The notes under the pieces: model-generated
What the model was told of the DNA's origin: nothing
The model's database searches: none
The model's input: the letters and a program-made list of their open reading frames with translations, nothing else
Translations under genes and position numbers: made by a program
Part shown: positions 1 to 9,253 of the stretch, in pieces
Numbering within the stretch: position 1 is the stretch's first letter
How the letters are laid out: each line of letters begins with the position of its first letter
Source of the DNA: Priapulus caudatus
Taxonomy: Eukaryota; Priapulida; Priapulimorpha; Priapulimorphida; Priapulidae
Direction of reading: 5' to 3'
DNA length: 23,804 nucleotides
NCBI RefSeq assembly: GCF_000485595.1
Contig: NW_014577359.1
Location: 89,530-113,333, forward strand

Positions 1-315
1 TAGGCTACAACTGTGCCAAGTTTGATGCTTTTGTCAGCTCTGTAACGATCATGAAGCTAAGGGACCTGACTTTACCATGTAGCAACCAGGCAAGTAACTA
101 ACCAAGGTACTACCAGTACCATCTAGTAAACTACCTAGTCACGGCAGTTCGTAAAGTCAGTTTGTCTGTTGCCGCTCCGAGCATGGGTGCACAAACAGAG
201 GGTATACTTATTATTTTATAGATGAGCAGGTTATTGCTAATTTTGAGGCTTGTTGTGGGTCTATTGTAGACTACTGTGGAATCTACTGTAGTGGATGTAT
301 ACTTAATACTAGGTA
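1..315. other. No gene recognised, left edge
   Basis: No long open frame, splice chain, RNA gene or clear repeat is seen here. The stretch ends at the target duplication of the inverted-repeat element that starts at 316. It could hold 5' flanking or untranslated sequence of the FRA10AC1 gene. Confidence 0.3.
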
Positions 316-808
316 CAGGGGTCGAAATTAGCAGTATCCCGATATCCGCGGGATAGTAGATTCTTGTGTTGGATACCAGATTTCAATGCTTGGTATCCCG
401 CCGGTATAGTAAAAAAAAATCTTCAAAATCGGGATAGTGGTTGTTGAGCATATTTGCAAGCGTACCGCCGCTGCGCATAGCGCCGTAAGTGCAAGCATAG
501 CCAATGTTGATAATAAATGTGATGTGTATATATTGTATCAAGCGAACCAGACAATGTGTCTAGACAATACGTCTGCAGTGTACTTGTCTGTGCATATCTG
601 TGAATCTGTTTTCATGTTTTTATATAATAATTACATTACATATTAATAATTTTCAAATGCTATTATTGCATATTTCAAGATTTTGGATACCAACATTGTT
701 GAAATTACTATCCAAAAAATGGGATACCAGATCTTTGGGGGAGATACAAGATTTCAATACCTGGTATCCCGAATGGATACCATAATAAAAATCCAATTTT
801 GACCCCTG
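316..808. mobile_element. Non-autonomous inverted-repeat DNA element
   Basis: The left end starts CAGGGGTCGAAATT and the right end, read on the other strand, starts CAGGGGTCAAAATT. Inside the ends both arms carry related blocks with GGATACCAGATTTCAAT and GGTATCCCG, so much of the element folds back. The 5-bp word AGGTA sits directly outside both ends (311-315 and 809-813), consistent with a target duplication. No transposase frame is present; short open frames at 437-785 look non-coding. CAGGGG-type ends are common in hAT-like MITEs, but those make 8-bp duplications, so the superfamily is uncertain. Confidence 0.7.
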
Positions 809-960
809 AGGTAGTAGGTACCTTGAAGCTTGATAACTTCGTGTGTGCCCTTATACACCCAGTTCATATTTATGCGTTTGCGGTACTAACCATCTCTTCT
901 GTATAGGTAAAGGAGGATGAACACTAAAGAATAAAGGCAAGTGTGTCATCTTTCTGCACA

Positions 961-1911
961 ATGTCTGATTTGAAGGAAGCTGATACAGGACTTGATCTTA
1001 TTGAGATACACGCTTCTGGAGGTTATAGTTCGGAGTTTGAGTATGATGGCGAACGAGAGAGAAAGCTAGCAAAGCGGAACGATCTAGCAACGAACAAGAA
1101 GAGCAGTCATCACGAGCAATCGCAGGCTGATCGCCCGCGCGAGCAGTTCTCAAAAGAACACAGCCGAACAATCGGTCAGGCCTATCAACTTCGCTACTCT
1201 GGACTTGATGCATATACTCTGCATAAGAAACTTGTGAATGATTACCTGCTATACTACTCTGGAGCAAAGGCAGAACTATTCAAGAAGCCGGCACCAAAGG
1301 GTAAAACAGACATTGATATTATTCGAGAGCAGCATCGTTTTTTGTGGACAGCAGAAGATGAGACGGAGAGCAGCTGGGATAAAGCCCTTGCAAAGAGGTA
1401 CTACGACAAATTATTCAAAGAATACTGCATCTGTGACCTTGTCAGATATAAAGAGAATAAGGTCGCTATGCGCTGGAGAACTGAACAAGAGGTTATTGAT
1501 GGAAAAGGTCAGTTTATTTGTGGCAACCGAAAATGCGAAGAAGGAGACAGTCTGAGAACTTGGGAGGTAAACTTTGGCTACAAAGAGCATGGTGAAAAGA
1601 AAAATGCTCTCGTGAAACTGAGACTCTGTTTAAGCTGCTCATACAAATTAAACTACAGGATTCAGAAGAGAGAAGTGACTAAGAAGAAGCGCAAGTCTGA
1701 TCACCATGGAAGCAGTGAATGCAAAAGTAAACATGTGAAGCATGGTCCGACAAAGGACAGTGGGAAGCAGTCTGCAGAGGATGCCGATGTTACAGCAGCA
1801 CAGGGGACTAGTGAGCACAGTGATTCAGTGTGGTCAGGTCCTGCTCCAGTCATAGAAGAGAAGAGCAAGGATGAGGAGATTGATGAATATCTTGAAGCCC
1901 TATTTGTCTGA
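961..1911 (+). CDS. FRA10AC1 family nuclear protein, complete single exon
   Basis: This encodes a 316-residue protein matching the FRA10AC1 family (Pfam Fra10Ac1), a nuclear protein linked to the spliceosome. The conserved core covers about residues 83-235. Recognisable blocks are HKKLVNDYLLYY, IREQHRFLW, KRYYDKLFKEYCI, MRWRTEQEVI, GKGQFICGN, WEVNFGYKEHGEKKNALVKL and a CxxC near residue 223. Together with the CxxxxC near 187 this could bind metal (inference). A lysine-rich tail follows, and the acidic end (WSGPAP, DEEIDEYLEALF) matches the vertebrate C-terminus, so the protein is full length. The start is the ATG at 961; the in-frame GTG at 943 is not a plausible eukaryotic start. A pyrimidine-rich tract ending TATAG at 906 could be the acceptor of a 5' UTR intron. 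No coding intron is needed. Confidence 0.95.
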   Translation: MSDLKEADTGLDLIEIHASGGYSSEFEYDGERERKLAKRNDLATNKKSSHHEQSQADRPREQFSKEHSRTIGQAYQLRYSGLDAYTLHKKLVNDYLLYYSGAKAELFKKPAPKGKTDIDIIREQHRFLWTAEDETESSWDKALAKRYYDKLFKEYCICDLVRYKENKVAMRWRTEQEVIDGKGQFICGNRKCEEGDSLRTWEVNFGYKEHGEKKNALVKLRLCLSCSYKLNYRIQKREVTKKKRKSDHHGSSECKSKHVKHGPTKDSGKQSAEDADVTAAQGTSEHSDSVWSGPAPVIEEKSKDEEIDEYLEALFV

Positions 1912-2157
1912 AGTTTTATATGTGCATAATCTTCCTAATGTAACTAAGATGTATCTTAATTGGTTATGTTGTGTTGAAGTGAAAGCAGAAACAATGTGAA
2001 AGATACATAACTAGTTCATGAACAGTTTATTGCTGCATAAATGTACATAGTTTAGAAGGAATTTAGCCTAGGTCTTTTCCTAGGTCCCTATTCTTCCTTA
2101 AAAATCTTATGGTAATTAATTATCTCAAAGATGTTTGCATCTCAATTATCTACCTGA
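1912..2157 (+). other. Probable 3' UTR of FRA10AC1
   Basis: AT-rich sequence after the FRA10AC1 stop with no coding signal. No canonical AATAAA occurs before the MITE at 2167. The nearest good signals are at 2978 and 2986, so the transcript may run through the MITE, unless a variant signal such as CATAAA near 2036 is used. Confidence 0.35.
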
Positions 2158-2385
2158 GATACTTTGGCTCATAGGGTCTATATGTCCCCCAGGGTACTGC
2201 CGGAACGTACCCTGGGGTACCCAGGTCACTATTTGATATGGTTAGGGTTAGGATTAGGGAGTAGGCATAGGCGACGCCCTAGACTCGTTAGTGGAGTAGG
2301 CGAGGTACGGTCCGGCATATTAGATAGTACCAGGGTACGTTCCGGCAGTACCCCGGGGACATAGACCCTCTCAGCGATACTTTGC
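2158..2385. mobile_element. MITE copy 1 (TTAGGG-core family) with 9-bp target duplication
   Basis: The element occupies 2167-2376. Its ends are GCTCATAGGGTC on the left and, reading inward on the other strand, GCTGAGAGGGTC on the right. Both continue into a shared terminal repeat through TATGTCCCC, GGGTACTGCCGGAACGTACC. GATACTTTG flanks both sides (2158-2166, 2377-2385). A 9-bp duplication would fit Mutator-like elements, but that class call is inference. The core holds TTAGGG-like repeats followed by GGGAGTAGGCATAGGCGAC. No transposase is encoded. Related copies lie at 3937, about 6896 and 9254. Confidence 0.85.
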
Positions 2386-2977
2386 TGTTTGTACTTGTTT
2401 GTACTGGGTGTCTTTGTATTTTCTACATACATTGACTTCTTGTGCGATTTGATTTGCTGATCGCTGAATATTGATAATTTTGTGTAAAGCCTGGTAACAC
2501 TGTTAAATCTGTTGTTTGTTACTATTGTATTAACCTTAATGAAGGTTCCTAGTTTGGTTTTTAGCTCATTTGACTTGTAGTGCAGCAGATAAGCACATAA
2601 AAATTGGCACGTTTTACACTTTTGGTTAGAAGTGTAGAACTTTGCAAACGCGCATCACATGAGGTCTTGAAGGTTTTTTCATATAGTGCAAATTCCTGGT
2701 GGCGTACAGTGTCCCTGGCGGTTTATAACAGGTATTGATATTTGTGTAATACCAATTCGGGTTTTGGCTATGATTTCAATAATACTCATCCAATTTAGTC
2801 AGAAAATAGCTCAAATGATTCACATGTATCCATACTAATACTATAACAGCAATTTATGAGTATTAGCTATCTTTAAGTTGTAATAAAATTAGGTTAAAAC
2901 AACAAATATTTCCAGAAAACCACTAGCTATTAGTACATTTGTATATATACTGCTGGTGCTGAATCTGTATAATTAAG
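2386..2977. other. Intergenic or distal 3' UTR, no gene seen
   Basis: AT-rich sequence with no convincing open frame, RNA gene or strong repeat. It lies between the MITE and the poly(A) signals at 2978-2991. Confidence 0.3.
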
Positions 2978-3034
2978 AATAAAACAATAAAATCATAAAA
3001 CTATACTTTCTTTTTTTATTTAGTTATATTTATT
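2978..3034. terminator. Facing poly(A) signals
   Basis: AATAAA occurs on the plus strand at 2978-2983 and 2986-2991. TTTATT, which is AATAAA on the minus strand, occurs at 3015-3020 and 3029-3034. The plus-strand pair could end FRA10AC1 and the minus-strand pair lies just after the stop of the candidate minus gene at 3070. This is the pattern expected of two convergent genes; use of the signals is inferred. Confidence 0.45.
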
Positions 3035-3069
3035 TCCTAGCCAAAGTTCTTAATTTTTCTTGACTTTGT

Positions 3070-3534
3070 CTAAAAATGATTGTCAACAAAACGTTCAGAA
3101 TTATAGATAAAGCGTGATATCTGTGAGTATCGTGCAATGAGTGATCCATTATTAATGTTCTCATAGTTTCTGAATGAGAACGCACCTAACGCCAGGTGGC
3201 GGTAATGCATTCCCATTAACAGATCAGAGAACAGACCACTATTAAATCCTCCATACGATCCTATACTTAAGAATTGAATTTCAGGAGCTGAAAAATAGTA
3301 TTTCGACCGTTTTCGGCCAAGTAGCAATATTAAGCTAGGTAGCCATGTACTTCAGCTGTGCACCATTAGAGTTGACATGTTGTCCGGCGTTTTAAATAAA
3401 ATTATCGGCGAATTTACTAACGACACCACATTTGTGCCTGAAAACAGTCGCGCAAGTCAAATGGGGGCATACATTGAAAGAATTCGTTTTAAATTACCAG
3501 TAACCATCCACCCCATGCTCAATGTGCATGTCAT
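3070..3534 (-). CDS. Candidate small multi-exon gene, function unknown
   Basis: The best exon is 3070-3287. It follows a good acceptor (TACTATTTTTCAG) and reads about 72 codons to a TAG stop, including GSYGGFNSGLFSDLLMGMHY and SERFVDNHF. Upstream, an exon starting ATG at 3534 and ending at 3498 before GTAATT is in phase (phase 1) with an exon starting at 3437 after CTGTTTTCAG. That exon reads VVSLVNSPIILFKTPDNMS. The junction between 3364 and 3287 does not keep frame with the obvious donor, so the model is incomplete or one border is wrong. Poly(A) signals follow the stop. I do not recognise the protein. Confidence 0.3.
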
Positions 3535-3579
3535 TGACACACACCGTCACGATAGCCAGCCTAAATAATGCAACGCACA

Positions 3580-3760
3580 AAACGGTCGCGTCAGCTTTAG
3601 TGCAGCGAGCTGCGGGCCCTCCGATTGGTCGCCGATGACGCGTCACATCCTCTAACCTAACCGGGTAATGAACCGGGAAGTGATTTAATAGTGGTCACGT
3701 GTCATCATAATTTATGTAAGTACTGCGTTGTCCGTGTTTGTTTAGAAATGTAAAAGGAGG
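3580..3760. promoter_or_regulatory. Promoter-like GC-rich stretch
   Basis: This short GC-rich, CpG-bearing stretch stands out from AT-rich surroundings. It contains an inverted CCAAT box (GATTGG), the palindrome TGACGCGTCA, which resembles a CRE or UPRE half-site pair, and an E-box (CACGTG). It lies just upstream of the candidate minus-strand gene. On the plus side an ATG at 3771 opens 27 codons ending at a consensus donor (GTAAGTGAG at 3854), possibly a first exon of an unplaced plus-strand gene. Bidirectional function is inferred. Confidence 0.3.
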
Positions 3761-3936
3761 CACAAGTTAGATGATTTCTCTTCTAAAACTGCGTTTAGTG
3801 ACAGCACAAAATACACAGATGAAGGACAGGGATGAACTCCAGATGGTCAAAGTGTAAGTGAGTAGGTCTAGTCTATTACGGTATGATGACTTGTCACTGA
3901 TGTAGCATTATGATTATCACTGAGTACCGTACTAAC

Positions 3937-4160
3937 GCTCATAGGGTCTATGTCCCCCAGGGTACATGCCGGAACGTACCCTGGTCACTATTTGTATATG
4001 GTTAGGATTAGGGTTAGGTTAGGGTTAGGGAGTAGGCGTAGGCGACTCACTAGACTCGTTAGTGGAGTAGACGAGGTTACGGTTCGCATATTACTATTAG
4101 ATAGTACCAGGGTAGCTCAGTACTATAGCCGCTACATTAACTGCCGCTGGGCTATAGACC
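3937..4160. mobile_element. MITE copy 2, right end lost
   Basis: The left end (GCTCATAGGGTCTATGTCCC) and the core (TTAGGG-like tract, GGGAGTAGGCGTAGGCGAC, CTAGACTCGTTAGTGGAGTAG) match copy 1. Similarity continues to about 4115 (TAGTACCAGGGTA), where the right terminal repeat should start but is missing. It is followed by a segment ending GCCGCTGGGCTATAG (to about 4158) that recurs in inverted form beside copy 3 at 6838-6890. Confidence 0.7.
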
Positions 4161-4346
4161 GACCCATGGGGCGCAATGGACCAACTTATCCCCAATGTAT
4201 CCGCTAAAAAACGTCTGTGGTAGGCAATTATGCCTCTTATCCGAAGTGAATATGTCTTAAGTTATAGCCGCTACTAAAAATTGAACCTCTCATAATCGTT
4301 GGCAAGGGGTATTGTAACGTTCACAGTTGGAAAGGGGATGTAACGA
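4161..4346. other. No gene recognised between repeats
   Basis: Short repeat-flanking sequence. A third partial copy of TATAGCCGCTAC occurs near 4263. TGTAACG words cluster near 4313-4350 just before the LTR-like segment. Confidence 0.25.
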
Positions 4347-4502
4347 TGTAACGTTATAGGCGCGCACGAGAGCGTAGCGAGATTCCACGAGATTCTCGCT
4401 CTCTCTGCTACATGTGCTTGTAATGTAAGCTGTGTTTAGGATGGCTCCTCATAACAATAAATATTATATCAACATAAACATGCGTTGATCCATAATATTA
4501 CA
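4347..4502 (+). mobile_element. Probable retrotransposon LTR with adjacent primer-binding-like site
   Basis: The 156-bp segment begins TGTAACGTT and ends AATATTACA, the TG...CA form of an LTR with short inverted termini. It contains AATAAA (near 4459) in the right place for an R/U5 border and a hairpin-like CGAGATTC/CTCGCTCTC stretch. Directly after it comes TGGTGGCAGCTAGCGG. A tract starting TGG beside an LTR is what a tRNA primer-binding site looks like. No gag-pol frames and no second LTR are seen in the window, so this would be a truncated remnant. The call rests on structure only. Confidence 0.4.
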
Positions 4503-5763
4503 TGGTGGCAGCTAGCGGTGTAACCCACCGGTGCTGGTGAAGATGTGAGCCATTCTGCGGCTGGAGATAGTCGCACAGCCGCGATGAACATTGACGCCGT
4601 GCGTTGACAGCCGCCGCAAAATGTCGGTTGAGCTCAGAGCTGGACGAGTGAGAGTCTATGCTGTACACAAGATGTACATGACGGTTATGCGTAAGCACCG
4701 ACATTCGACTCTGCGGCAGGGACTGTGAAAACTCAGGGACGGTGAGTGCTCGAGTGACATCGACGAAGAGCGGACACTCGCACTGCACTCAGTAAGACCC
4801 TACGTCGTGCGCGAGAACATTTTCTCTCCCGCGGTTCGCGAGGACATTCTTCCCGCGTATACAATGCACGTGCAAGGCATGCGTGACGTCACACCAGCAC
4901 GACCGGTGTGGCCAACCAGCGCGCAGCGATCCTCACACATGATAGAGAGTGAAAACCACGTAGACACCTCACATACAGCGCCGAGCAAGGAGGATACGCG
5001 AACGCGACGCGATCGATACGACGCGAGTTCACGGCCCAGCTCGAGATACAGCTAACCGGATCAGCTGATCGGTGACGGCAACCAGAGAGCAACTGATACG
5101 TGACTTATCCAAGGCACGAACTTGATACTGAGCAGTGTTCCAGCGACATAAAGAGTTCACATACATGGACGTTTAGTATAAGTATTCTGTATTCTGTATT
5201 CAGTATGCTGTATGATTGAACCACTAGTACATGACAGTAGCGTAATTGTATCTGTGTGTGGTGAATGACTGCGCGTGCATGCAATAGTATTTACTGTGTG
5301 GTAACATAGAGAAAGTGTAACGCCTGCTATATATATAGCACCACTAGCCAATCATGGCACATTTCGACCACATGAAAACAAACGCACCCAGCATGGACTG
5401 GCATGCTTCTAAACTTTGGCCGATGAGTTCTCGATGTTTCGTCAACGAATGCAAAGCTTATGTTCGACGTCAAAGGGTTAGAGAAGAGAAAGCAAGTTAG
5501 CCATACCTCTATTAGCTGGCCAAGGAAGGGATAAGACGCATATCGAATTCATGGGGCCTCACCGAGGGCGCGGAGAACCCCGAGACCCGTGGGGGACAGA
5601 TTCGAGAGCCAGCTGACACCCCTCATAATTTCAGCCATAGCGGCGTCTGGGGCTCCGCAATTGCAAACAGAATACTGGACCGAAACCGTCGACGATTTTG
5701 TAAACCGCTGAAGTTGGCAGGCACAAGCGAAATGCAATTTTAAAAACGAGACAAATGAAACAA
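4503..5763. other. No gene recognised; possible retroelement leader then unique sequence
   Basis: From 4503 to about 5160 the DNA is clearly richer in GC and CpG than its surroundings, with overlapping short open frames on both strands and no recognisable domain. It may be the leader or a decayed gag-region remnant of the element whose LTR ends at 4502. From 5160 to 5763 I see AT-richer sequence with no gene. Confidence 0.3.
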
Positions 5764-6304
5764 GAAAATCGCAGACCGCTGCCACTCTTGTTCGACTGCC
5801 ATAGAGACGAAATAAACCTCAACCGGCCATGATATTGGCATCTGTGTGTAGCTGAATGCATCACTTGTTCGAAATGATAGACGTCTTGAACAATGGTACC
5901 ACAGCACTTTACCCAGAATTATATGAGAAATCCTGCTTCAAATTGCACGCAAATTTCCCACATGAAGCCGATTTGTAAACCGGACAGCTACTGATGACAA
6001 TTGGCGGCTGCATTGCATTCCTGGGAGCCAAAATTGCAGTAGAATTGCTCCCAGGAATGCAATGCGCCGCCATTGCTCATGTTCCTTGTCCGGTTTACAA
6101 ATCGGCTTCAATGGGCAACTTTGAGTCGGCAAATTTGAGCAGGATTCCTATAATTTCTGGGTAAAAGTCTGTGTACCATGTTGCAAGACGTATATTTTCG
6201 AACAGTGATCATTCAGCTACACACAGATGCCAATATCATGGCGGTTGGAGGTTTTATTTTCGTCCTCTAGTGCATGCGACAAGAGTGGCCACCGTCTGGA
6301 ATTT
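5764..6304. mobile_element. Fold-back element with arms of about 260 bp
   Basis: The left arm (5764 to about 6026) and right arm (about 6042 to 6304) are long imperfect reverse complements with a very short loop. Matching landmarks include GCCACTCTTGT/ACAAGAGTGGC at the outside, GATATTGGCATCTGTGTGTAG and its complement, CCGATTTGTAAACCGGACA/TGTCCGGTTTACAAATCGG, and GCATTGCATTCCTGGGAGC/GCTCCCAGGAATGCAATGC near the centre. No coding capacity is seen. Terminal sequence and target duplication could not be defined, so it may extend slightly further. Confidence 0.85.
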
Positions 6305-6496
6305 CTGTGTAAACGCTTTCTAGCCTTCTCCTAACTACGTGTGTATCTGTGGCATGCACATGGCGTGCCGGGCTATGTTTCGCATCGGTTGTAGTTGAAC
6401 GGTGACTGTTGAAGTGAAGTTATTAGGTCAAATCAAACATGAAGACTAATCGCTGGTACTGTAGTAGTAGGCTACTGACAAGTTGATTTATTAACC
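6305..6496. other. Spacer between fold-back elements
   Basis: No gene or clear repeat seen. Confidence 0.2.
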
Positions 6497-6536
6497 ATCA
6501 TGTTTCATTATTGAAACGGTCCAAGTGCCTGTGGCG
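6497..6536. mobile_element. Stray end of the GTGCCTGTG-type fold-back family
   Basis: The stretch ATTGAAACGGTCCAAGTGCCTGTGG matches the right end of the large fold-back element at 9225-9248 (ATTGAAACGCTTCAAGTGCCTGTGG). No matching left arm is seen upstream, so this is a remnant or marks an older insertion. Confidence 0.5.
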
Positions 6537-6797
6537 CCAGTCAGCGGAACTATTGTATTTCCGCATGTGGAGGGGTGGCGGCGTTGGGGTGGTGCTGAAA
6601 AAAACATTGTGTGTGTCAATAACACAATTAAGCGAATCAAGAAGAGATTGTAATATTAGTTTATGTCATGAAGATGAACCAAATTACTATTATTAATTGT
6701 TAGCTTGACAAACATAACACATGTTTTGTCCACAACAATCACAACCCGCCGCACCCCTCCACATGCGGAAATACAGTAGTTCCGGCTGCTGACTGGC
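6537..6797. mobile_element. Short inverted-repeat element
   Basis: The left arm (about 6537-6588) reads CAGTCAGCGGAACTATTGTA, then TTTCCGCATGTGGAGGGGTG. The right arm (about 6745-6797) is its imperfect reverse complement. The interior of about 155 bp is AT-rich with no coding capacity. It is a MITE-like unit inserted directly beside the fold-back remnant at 6497-6536. Confidence 0.75.
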
Positions 6798-6837
6798 TGG
6801 AGTAAGCTTCGGCCTTGAGCATTCGTAATGGTTGATG

Positions 6838-6977
6838 CTATAGGCCCAGCGGCAGCTTAAATGTTAAGCGCGCTGTAGTACTAGAGCTAGTAACGCAGGG
6901 TACGTTCTGGTATACCGGACCGTACCCCAGGCCGGTACGTCGCTGCAGTACCCGGGGGACATAGACCCTCTCGCAGC
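6838..6977 (-). mobile_element. MITE copy 3, partial, with flanking shared segment
   Basis: One end (CCGGGGGACATAGACCCTCTC, about 6953-6973) matches the right terminal repeat of MITE copy 1, and GGGTACGTTCTGG and GGACCGTACCCCAGG match its subterminal blocks. The TTAGGG core is absent. At 6838-6890 lies, in inverse orientation, the GCCGCTGGGC(C)TATAG segment that also follows copy 2. The two copies therefore share their neighbour sequence as well as the terminal repeat. Confidence 0.6.
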
Positions 6978-7195
6978 TACTAACACTATCCACAGGCACT
7001 TGAAGCCACAGGCCACTTTGAAGCGTTTCAATAAAAGTATAATGCTAAGCTAAATACCGAAAATCCTATAATTACTACCAAATTCTTATGTTTCTACTAC
7101 CTCTTTCACCTATTATGACTATTATTGCCGACAGTTTCCTGTAAATTTCGTCCAATCCACTGAACTCAAATCCATATACGCTTGCGCCGCCACAG

Positions 7196-8250
7196 CACAA
7201 TGTGGAACGTCTCATAAAAAAAAAGCGTAAAATAAACACGAAATGTACCAAAGTCTTAATGTTTCTCTACTCTATTTCGCCTATAATGACCTGTAAATGC
7301 CGGTCAAAGCTCAATCTGCCAACACCCAAGTACAACCGAACCCTGCCCGCGCTGTGCTGCTCCGTGCACAAACAACATGCATAAGAGAGCGCAGTAGGAA
7401 AGCGGGATTGAAAAATTCGTTCGACGCTCCTTCATTTCACACCATCAGCAGCTCGAAACACATACTACAGCCTTCCATCTGTCGGTACTTGTGTACATAA
7501 ATGTATCACTTGTTCGAATTAGTAACCTTCTGGCCTTTGTGTCTCTTACCTACTCCCGCCAGAGATATCTCGTGAAAACTCCTGCAGAAATGTTCTCTCC
7601 GCTGAAAATGTAAAGAGGACGAGATTGTCTGTTTATACCACGAGCTAATGCGGGTGCATTGCATGCCGGATGACTGCTGCCGCCTCCGAGCTCCATTTCG
7701 AGGCCCAGCCAAGCAAGCATCAAGTGCGCGCGGGCACCGATGGTCACGCACGACACGCGGGACCGCTACACAGCGGATCGATCGAAATAGTGCCGTTCAG
7801 AGATTTTCGGATGATACGTCCATCTCTTACAATTTCACGGAGAGAACCTTTCCTGAGCAGGGATTTCACGAGCATATCCTGCGGGCAGTACGGTAGAAAA
7901 AGCCGAGTTTAATAATTCGACACAAGTGAAAGCATTATGGTTCACATAGATACCAGTATGGAAGCTGCTAGTAATGTGATTTCGATGCTGTGAATGGTGT
8001 GAAAATGAAGCGGCGACGCATCGAACGAATTTTTCAATCCCGCTTTCCTACCCTGCTTTCTTATTCATGTTGTTGTGCACGCAGCACAGCGGGGCCGGCG
8101 TTCGGTGTACTGTGTGTTGCAGAATAAGATTTGACCCAATTTACAGGTGATTAATAACAATAAGAGTAGAGAAACATTAAGACTTGGACATTCGTTGTTT
8201 AATTTGACCATTATTTTTTTCATTGAGGAACGTTCCAAGTGCCTGTGCTG
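7196..8250. mobile_element. Fold-back element 2, nested in element 1
   Basis: The ends (TGTGGAACGTCTCAT with an A-run; right end T-run, ATTGAGGAACGTTCCAAGTG) are variants of the element 1 ends. The arms pair over about 400 bp: 7235-7290 with 8105-8180, GGAAAGCGGGATTGAAAAATTCGT (7399) with its complement near 8020-8050, and TACCTACTCCCGCC...CGTGAAAACTCCTGC (7550-7620) with 7818-7893. The loop is about 7622-7815. The arms diverge by many small indels, so the insertion is old. Confidence 0.7.
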
Positions 8251-8706
8251 CCGACGCCAATGCTCTCACGCTCCTCAGCTGTTGCCACGCTGTACACACT
8301 AAATATATAGCCAGGTAGCGAAAGCGGGATCGCAAAATCGCTGGACGCTCGCTTGATTTCAACGCCTTCACAGCACGAAATACACATCGCAAACTTCAGC
8401 ACTTGTTCTCATTCAAAGAACATTGCCCTTCTATTCCTGTATCTATGCCAGCCATATAAATATCCACAATATTCTAGTCTCTGTGCAGTGAAACGGGCGT
8501 TAGAGCTTGTCGCAAACGCCGAGAATCACACAAAGACTGACAAAATTCTCGCGTTCGCTAACCTTGCCCAGTAAATGTAAATGGCTGTCAGAATCAGGAA
8601 ACACCCACTGGCGCTCTTCGTGACCTCATTCTTGCGCCGCAACGCTGCAACGTTTTTGCAACGCTGCAATGGCGAGGGAGTTGGAAAGCAGTGCGCCACC
8701 TATAGC

Positions 8707-8791
8707 CCATAGACTGGTACTCGCTCCCACCTCTCGGCTTAGCTGAGTTACTCGATGGGTAATCGAGGTGGGAGCGAGTACCAGTCTATAT
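8707..8791. repeat. Near-perfect hairpin in the loop of element 1
   Basis: CATAGACTGGTACTCGCTCC continues to CACCT and is repeated as its exact reverse complement ending near 8788. A loop of about 34 bp holds a smaller stem (CTCGGCTTAGCTGAG). This stem is far better conserved than the arms around it. Confidence 0.8.
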
Positions 8792-9253
8792 AGCCCTGTA
8801 CTGGCAGCCATTTACATTTACTGGGCAACGTTAGCGAACGCGAGAATTTCGTCAGTCTTTGTGTGATTTCGCGTGACACAGCTCAGTTACAAACAGAGAC
8901 AGTATGTTTTTATAACAAGTGAACACTGTTCTTGAAATGGAAACAAAGATGGAAGCTGTTGGATGTGTATTCGTGCTGTGAAGGCGTGAAATCAAGCGAG
9001 CTTCGAGCGAATTTAGGGATCCCGCTTTCCTACCTGCTATATATATATAAGTGTAAGTGTGCACAGTGCAGCCGCGAGAGCAATGGCCGCCGGCAGCGTA
9101 TGTTGTACATAGGATTTGGACGGAATTTACAGGAAACTGTCAGCAATAATAGGTGAAAGAGAGTATAGAAACATTAAGAATTTGGTAGTAAATAGATTTC
9201 GTATTTATTTAGCATTATGTTTTATTGAAACGCTTCAAGTGCCTGTGGGCACG

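Larger units (their letters stand above)
6991..9247. mobile_element. Large fold-back element 1 (host of nested element 2)
   Basis: The left end has CACAGGCACTTGAAGC and the right end its reverse complement GCTTCAAGTGCCTGTG (9232-9247). The left arm is in two pieces, 6991 to about 7195 and about 8255-8590. Together they match the single uninterrupted right arm about 8806-9247. For example, TTGCCGACAGTTTCCTGTAAATT near 7130 pairs with 9125-9150, and TTTACATTTACTGGGCAA near 8815 pairs with 8565-8580. The gap in the left arm is exactly filled by element 2. No coding region is recognised; open frames inside are overlapping products of the palindrome. Confidence 0.75.

Noticed and set aside
943-960. 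Upstream extension of FRA10AC1 starting at 943
   Set aside because: The first codon is GTG. The ATG at 961 is the first in-frame ATG and the family needs no extra N-terminal residues.
7196-9247. Open frames within the fold-back elements as transposase
   Set aside because: All are under 85 codons, overlap on both strands and follow the palindrome symmetry; no catalytic motif is seen.
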